DNA from: Geobacter sp. UBA6802 | GTDB lineage: Bacteria; Desulfobacterota; Desulfuromonadia; Geobacterales; Pseudopelobacteraceae | DNA: 18,062 bases | Direction of reading: 5' to 3' | Assembly: GCA_002452325.1 (NCBI GenBank) | Contig: DKFG01000047.1 | Location: 1 to 18,062, forward strand | In this document: piece by piece, positions 14,540 to 18,062 of the stretch | How positions within the stretch are numbered: the first letter of the stretch is position 1 | Layout of the letters: every line of letters starts with the position of its first letter | Notes under the pieces: model-generated | Database searches by the model: none | Seen by the model: only the letters and a program-made list of their open reading frames with translations | What the model was told of the DNA's origin: nothing | Position numbers and translations under genes: made by a program

Positions 14540-15777
14540 TGCTTTCTGCGTTCATCGTACATCTGTGCCTTGCCCTGTTGTTTTGTTGTTCTCTACCCCA
14601 ACCTGCCGCTGCTGAGGTCATTCCCGGTATCGACATCCTGGCCCGTCGCAACTTTGACCTTTTGCAGGGCACGCAGGTCGGCCTGATCACCAACAACACC
14701 GGTCGTGCTCTGAGCGGGACCAGCTCCGTCGACCTGCTGGCCCAGGCCCCCGGTGTCAGACTGGTGGCGCTCTTTGCACCGGAACACGGTATCCGGGGCG
14801 ACTCCGACGTTAAACTCTCTTCATCAACCGATAAACGTACCGGCCTGCCGATTCACTCACTCTACGGCAAAACCTGTCGCCCCACACCGGAGATGATGAC
14901 CAACATCCAGGTATTGGTCTTTGATATTCAGGATATCGGCGCCCGTTTCTATACCTACATCGGCACCCTGCACCATGCCCTCTTGGCTGCCAAACAGCAG
15001 GGGATTCCGCTGGTGGTACTGGACCGTCCCAATCCACTGGGCGGTATGGCGGTTGAAGGGGCGGTGCCTGATGCCGGTGAGGTGGCTCGCCGGATTGCTA
15101 CGGACCAAACCGGTTGCCGTTCGCTCACCGTGACCCATCCGATCCCGACCCGCCACGGCCTGACGGTCGGCGAGCTGGCCCGCCTGATTAACAGCGAAGC
15201 AGGCATCCATGCCAACCTGCAGGTTATACCGATGGAAGGCTGGAAACGGGACATGCTCTGGCAGGATACCGGCCTGCCTTGGATCAACCCCTCCCCCAAC
15301 ATGAAAGACCCGGTGGCAGCCCTGCTCTATCCCGGCTTTGGACCGTTGGAGGCCACCAATCTTTCTGTTGCCCGTGGTACGGAAAAGCCGTTTCACCAGT
15401 ACGGCGCACCCTGGCTTGACTCAGCTGCTGTCCTTAAAAATCTGCCAGACCTGCCGGGCCTGAAATTCAATGCCACCACCTTTACCCCCACCGCCCCCGG
15501 CCACTCCTACCAAGGCAAACACTGCAACGGAATTGAAGTGACTATCACCGATCTGCACGTTGCCAACCCGCCGCTGGCCGGACTCTACCTTGTCCGGGCG
15601 ATCCAGCAGGCGCACCCCAAACAGTATCATGTTGCCGGTGGGTTCTATGGCATGCTGGGAGACAATCATGCCTGGAAGATGCTGCGTGATGGCGCGTCAC
15701 CGGAGCAGGTCATGGCACGCTGGCAGGGGGGCACTGAACAGTTTAGAAAACTGAGGGAGAGGTATCTGCTGTATTGA
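14539..15777 (+). CDS. namZ: NamZ-type exo-beta-N-acetylmuramidase (DUF1343)
   Basis: A 412-residue exported enzyme with a signal peptide (hydrophobic core about 4-18, probable cleavage after PAAA at 25). It then shows a nearly complete set of DUF1343 motifs: GTQVGLITNNTGR, ALFAPEHGIRGD (E82-H83 in the likely active site), TGLPIHSLYG, VFDIQDIGARFYTYI, LDRPNPLGG, RHGLTVGELARL, GLPWINPSPNM, EATNLSVARGTEKPF and GAPWLD. Characterised members release N-acetylmuramic acid from the non-reducing end of peptidoglycan fragments. The length is normal for the family. The start is either the ATG at 14539, sharing bases with the previous stop (TGATG), or the GTG one codon earlier; I chose the ATG. It closes the second signalling operon by translational coupling, an odd partner for phosphorelay genes. 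Product confident; link to signalling inferred. Confidence 0.92.
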   Translation: MLSAFIVHLCLALLFCCSLPQPAAAEVIPGIDILARRNFDLLQGTQVGLITNNTGRALSGTSSVDLLAQAPGVRLVALFAPEHGIRGDSDVKLSSSTDKRTGLPIHSLYGKTCRPTPEMMTNIQVLVFDIQDIGARFYTYIGTLHHALLAAKQQGIPLVVLDRPNPLGGMAVEGAVPDAGEVARRIATDQTGCRSLTVTHPIPTRHGLTVGELARLINSEAGIHANLQVIPMEGWKRDMLWQDTGLPWINPSPNMKDPVAALLYPGFGPLEATNLSVARGTEKPFHQYGAPWLDSAAVLKNLPDLPGLKFNATTFTPTAPGHSYQGKHCNGIEVTITDLHVANPPLAGLYLVRAIQQAHPKQYHVAGGFYGMLGDNHAWKMLRDGASPEQVMARWQGGTEQFRKLRERYLLY

Positions 15778-15802
15778 CCAATAGCGGCACTGATGCTATC
15801 GT
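15774..15802 (+). promoter_or_regulatory. Possible vapBC promoter with overlapping inverted repeat
   Basis: TTGACC (15774-15779), a 17-base spacer and TATCGT (15797-15802) form a modest sigma-70 match. A five-base inverted repeat, ATAGC at 15781-15785 and GCTAT at 15795-15799, fills the spacer and touches the -10. This is where an autoregulating VapB/VapBC complex would be expected to bind. It lies in the 55-base gap after namZ. The match is weak enough to be chance. Confidence 0.35.
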
Positions 15803-15832
15803 TGAACAAAATTCATATCGTTGGAGCCAACC

Positions 15833-16039
15833 GTGGAATCAGTTAAATTATCATCAAAATATCAAGTCGTTATACCAAAAGCTATTCGGGATTCTCTACA
15901 TCTGCTGCCGGGACAGATGATGCAGGTACTGGCCTATGGCAACCGGATTGAACTGATGCCCGCCCGAACCATCAGCGAAATGCGTGGTTTTCTGAAAGGG
16001 ATTGATACCACCGTTACCCGCGAAGGTGATCGACTGTGA
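15833..16039 (+). CDS. vapB: VapB antitoxin, AbrB/SpoVT (swapped-hairpin) family
   Basis: A 68-residue antitoxin. The N-terminal 45 residues are an AbrB-type DNA-binding swapped hairpin (VKLSSKYQVVIPKAIRDSL, then LLPGQMMQVLAYGNRIELMP). The C-terminal tail (RGFLKGIDTTVTREGDRL) would wrap around the toxin. A TTG twelve bases upstream could also start the frame, but the GTG at 15833 has a good ribosome site (GGAG at 15823-15826, six-base spacing) and begins right at the AbrB domain. The stop overlaps the toxin start (GTGA), the usual antitoxin-toxin coupling. Known role: it neutralises VapC and, with it, represses the shared promoter; a possible operator lies just upstream. Confidence 0.9.
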   Translation: MESVKLSSKYQVVIPKAIRDSLHLLPGQMMQVLAYGNRIELMPARTISEMRGFLKGIDTTVTREGDRL

Positions 16040-16410
16040 ATGTCGTTGATTCATCCGGCTGGCTTGAGTTTTTTGCCGATGGGGTCAATGCTGAACAGTT
16101 TTCCGGCCCGCTCAGCGAGCTTGAACAGCTGATCGTTCCGTCCATCTCTGTTTTTGAGGTTTTCAGGGTGGTCTGCCGTCAGCGGGGCGAGGAACAGGCG
16201 CTGCAGGCAGCTGCATTGATGCAGCATGGCAAAACGGTTGAACTATCTAGTTCATTGGCCCTGTATGCAGCCAAGCTTAGCATTGAACTGAAACTGCCGA
16301 TGGCTGACAGCATCATTCTTGCTACTGCCCGCCTGCACGAGGCCACGTTATGGACGCAGGATAATGACTTTGAGGGAATCGACGGCGTGCGCTATTTCCC
16401 AAAACGTTAA
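16036..16410 (+). CDS. vapC: VapC toxin, PIN-domain ribonuclease
   Basis: A 124-residue PIN domain, the normal size for VapC. The acidic metal-binding residues are in place: D5 (NVVDSSGW), E41 (SISVFEVF), D91 (LPMADSIILATA), and D109/D111 (WTQDNDF). VapC proteins are Mg2+-dependent RNases that cut tRNA or rRNA and stop translation until VapB blocks them. The GTG start overlaps the vapB stop by four bases. The toxin looks intact. Its stop shares the TTAA at 16407-16410 with the stop of the convergent capA-like gene, so the two genes end on top of each other with no room for a terminator between them. The RNA target cannot be read from the sequence. Confidence 0.93.
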   Translation: MNVVDSSGWLEFFADGVNAEQFSGPLSELEQLIVPSISVFEVFRVVCRQRGEEQALQAAALMQHGKTVELSSSLALYAAKLSIELKLPMADSIILATARLHEATLWTQDNDFEGIDGVRYFPKR

Positions 16411-17447
16411 AAATCAACCAGCCAACGCCCACCTTCTTTACGGATGCTGACAGTGCCCGGCGGCAGTTGCTTCACTCGCTCCACCACCTCATCCCCCTTT
16501 TCTCCGGTCAGCAGCGTTGACTGAAAACCAACCTCCCGGTGCAGGATGTTGACCGGCAGCAGCTCTGCAGTCCGTTTGTTGCCGTCAAACCGCAGCCGTA
16601 CCAGCATGGTCCGGTCAGCGATCCGGCTCTTATGGGCAAAGGCAAAGTTCCCCAGGCTGTAAAAGATGATTCCCCGCTTGTATGTCTCCACCCCTTGCAG
16701 GACATGGGGATGGTGACCGATCACCGCATCAACCCCGGCATCAATCATCATCCGGGCCAGGCGGGGCTGATACTCACGCAGCCGGGTGGTACCCTCTTCA
16801 CCCCAATGGGCCGTGACAATCACAATAGAAGCCTGTTTGCGGGCCAGGGTAATATCTTCCTTCACCAGCTTTTCCAACAGCGGTGCCGTACCGGCTCGTT
16901 TCTCACCAGCCCAGAATTCCTGCGGCAGGGTCAGCGAATAGCCCAGCAGAGCCACTTTGGTTCCACGAATGTCATAGATCAACGGTCTGCGGGCAGCGGC
17001 CAGGTTTTCTCCGGCGCCAACATAACCGATCCCTGCCTTGTCCAGCTGCTGCAGGGTGTCAAATAGCCCCACAGCGCCGTAATCCATACTGTGGTTGTTG
17101 GCCAGGGTGACGGTGGTGATACCGGCCTTTTTTAAAGCAGCTGCCGCCTGCGGTTTGATCCGGAAGCGGTACTTTTTATCGGTATACTCGCTGCCACGAT
17201 CCGTCAACGGGGCTTCCAGGTTGACCAGCGTGATATCACTCTTTTTCAGCTCGGCGGCTATCTTCTCAAAGGGATGGAAGTAGTCGTTTCGGGCTACCTG
17301 CGATTCCCAGCGCCCACCCAGCATGACATCACCGACCGCCTGGATCACCACTTCGCCGGCAGATACCGGCAGGGCACATGCGAGCAGCAGCAACGCTGCA
17401 CCAATCCATGAAAACACAGCTGTTTTGCGTTGACGATTCCTGTTCAT
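16407..17447 (-). CDS. CapA/PGA_cap-family exported protein (metallophosphatase fold)
   Basis: A 346-residue exported protein on the minus strand. The signal peptide has a basic start (MNRNRQRK), a hydrophobic core and probable cleavage after PVSA at 30. The family's motifs follow in order: AVGDVMLGG (37-45), VNLEAPLTDRG (75-85), TLANNHSMDYG (114-124), VTAHWGEEG (211-219), IGHHPHVLQGVE (243-254) and FYSLGNFAF (262-270). These are the metal-site motifs of the PGA_cap family in the calcineurin-like superfamily. CapA itself takes part in poly-gamma-glutamate capsule synthesis. No capB, capC or capD is in the window, so the function here is unknown beyond an envelope role. Its start is 49 bases from the divergent serS start. 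I left the symbol blank because single-gene homologues are common and not shown to make capsule. Confidence 0.9.
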   Translation of the reverse strand: MNRNRQRKTAVFSWIGAALLLLACALPVSAGEVVIQAVGDVMLGGRWESQVARNDYFHPFEKIAAELKKSDITLVNLEAPLTDRGSEYTDKKYRFRIKPQAAAALKKAGITTVTLANNHSMDYGAVGLFDTLQQLDKAGIGYVGAGENLAAARRPLIYDIRGTKVALLGYSLTLPQEFWAGEKRAGTAPLLEKLVKEDITLARKQASIVIVTAHWGEEGTTRLREYQPRLARMMIDAGVDAVIGHHPHVLQGVETYKRGIIFYSLGNFAFAHKSRIADRTMLVRLRFDGNKRTAELLPVNILHREVGFQSTLLTGEKGDEVVERVKQLPPGTVSIRKEGGRWLVDF

Positions 17448-17459
17448 AAGTGCTAGATA
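17430..17459 (+). promoter_or_regulatory. Possible serS promoter inside the 5' end of the divergent gene
   Basis: TTGACG (17430-17435) and an extended TG-type -10 (TGC then TAGATA, 17454-17459) are separated by 18 bases, reading toward serS. The -35 lies within the signal-peptide codons of the minus-strand gene, as expected when only 49 bases separate the two starts. The -10 matches poorly. Confidence 0.3.
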
Positions 17460-17496
17460 CTACACCTTAAATCTGACAGAACCAAAGGAATTTCCC

Positions 17497-18062
17497 ATGC
17501 TTGACACCAAATTTATCCGCGACAACCTTGATCAGGCCGAAGCCATCCTTGCCACCAGAGGCGGCGGCCTCTCGCTGGCAGGCTTTCGGGAACTGGATAC
17601 GAAACGCCGCAGCCTGCTGACTGAGTCCGAATCCCTCAAGGCCCTGAAAAATGCCACATCCGAAGAGATTGCCAAGGTAAAGGACAAAAGCACGGTTAAG
17701 GACAAAATCGCCCAGATGAAAGAGGTTTCAGCGCAGATCAAGACGCTTGATGATCAGCTGAAAACAGTAGAAGAGGAGTTTACCAGCTTGTTGATGACAA
17801 CCCCCAATCTGCCGCACCCCACCACACCGGTCGGCAGATCGGAAGACGACAACGTTATTGTCCGCAGCTGGGGCACTCCTCCGGTCTTTGATTTTGCGCC
17901 CCTGGCTCATTGGGACATTGGCGAAGAACTGGGAATCCTTGATTTTGAGCGGGCAGCTAAGATCACCGGTGCCCGTTTCTGTCTCTCCAAAGGTGCCGGG
18001 GCGCGGCTGGAACGGGCCCTGATCAGCTTTATGCTTGATCTGCACACCACCGAGCACGGCTA
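17497..18062 (+). CDS. serS: Seryl-tRNA synthetase, N-terminal part (3' end outside window)
   Basis: The frame is open from the ATG at 17497 to the window end (188 codons plus two bases). It begins MLDTKFIRDNLDQAEAIL, the characteristic SerRS start. The long antiparallel coiled-coil tRNA-binding arm follows (about residues 30-100), then TTPNLPHPTTPVG, DDNVIVRSWGTPP and ILDFERAAKITGARF. It ends at LDLHTTEHGY, just into the class II catalytic domain. SerRS charges tRNA-Ser with serine in the cytoplasm and is essential. AAGGAA at 17485-17490 lies six bases before the ATG. The class II motifs 2 and 3 would lie beyond the window. It is divergent from the capA-like gene and shares a short control region with it. 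Confidence 0.97.
   Translation, partial: MLDTKFIRDNLDQAEAILATRGGGLSLAGFRELDTKRRSLLTESESLKALKNATSEEIAKVKDKSTVKDKIAQMKEVSAQIKTLDDQLKTVEEEFTSLLMTTPNLPHPTTPVGRSEDDNVIVRSWGTPPVFDFAPLAHWDIGEELGILDFERAAKITGARFCLSKGAGARLERALISFMLDLHTTEHG

Noticed and set aside
15821..15832. TTG start for VapB, four codons upstream
   Set aside because: The GGAG that would serve the GTG at 15833 lies inside these codons, and no ribosome site precedes the TTG.
15778..15832. Rho-independent terminator after namZ
   Set aside because: The only inverted repeat here has a 5-base stem with a 9-base loop and no T-run.

Overview
This window looks like a chromosomal segment from a Geobacter-type bacterium (Desulfuromonadota, perhaps close to Geobacter/Trichlorobacter lovleyi). 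I base this on gene families recalled from memory: long PAS/GAF sensors, a DUF4911-type small protein, a Geobacter-like SerRS N-terminus and moderately high GC. Nothing here was confirmed by a search.

Layout. (1) 1-1054: the 3' part of an ArnD-type lipid A deformylase gene, overlapped by a small DUF4911-like gene. (2) 1157-9861: a tightly packed plus-strand run of kinase-less sensors and ligand-binding proteins ending in a soluble REC-histidine kinase. The order is HAMP/PAS/GAF/PAS/GAF sensor, free periplasmic sugar-type binding protein, periplasmic-domain/PAS sensor, tiny ORF, ABC_sub_bind/GAF sensor, REC-HK. (3) 9978-15777: a second run behind a good sigma-70 promoter (TTGACA-N16-TATCAT). 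The order is membrane PAS-PAS histidine kinase, single-domain response regulator, second REC-HK, PhnD-like lipoprotein, NamZ-type (DUF1343) exo-muramidase. (4) 15833-16410: a VapBC toxin-antitoxin pair. (5) 16407-17447, minus strand: a CapA/PGA_cap-family exported protein. (6) 17497-end: the 5' part of serS. No stretch longer than 300 bases lacks a gene. I see no tRNA, rRNA, CRISPR array, insertion sequence or convincing rho-independent terminator.

The most interesting part is 1157-13628. Three different membrane sensors lack a kinase, GGDEF, chemotaxis or DNA-binding output. Each ends in the same 44-residue module with no insertions or deletions between copies: a coiled-coil signalling helix followed by a tag, F-V-G-R-E-(L/I)-x-M-x-E-L-K-E-R. 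The tag sits where a DHp helix would begin in an ordinary histidine kinase. A tiny ORF between two of the sensors encodes the tag almost alone (FVGREL followed by KKM). The two REC-HK proteins carry the coiled-coil half of the module without the tag. They share nearly the same REC domain but have different kinase cores. I infer a split phosphorelay: tagged sensors, some fed by free or fused solute-binding proteins, signal to soluble REC-HKs through the helix/tag module. NamZ, as the last gene of the second run, suggests a possible cell-wall output or cue. The families are known; the tag's function and the split arrangement are inference.
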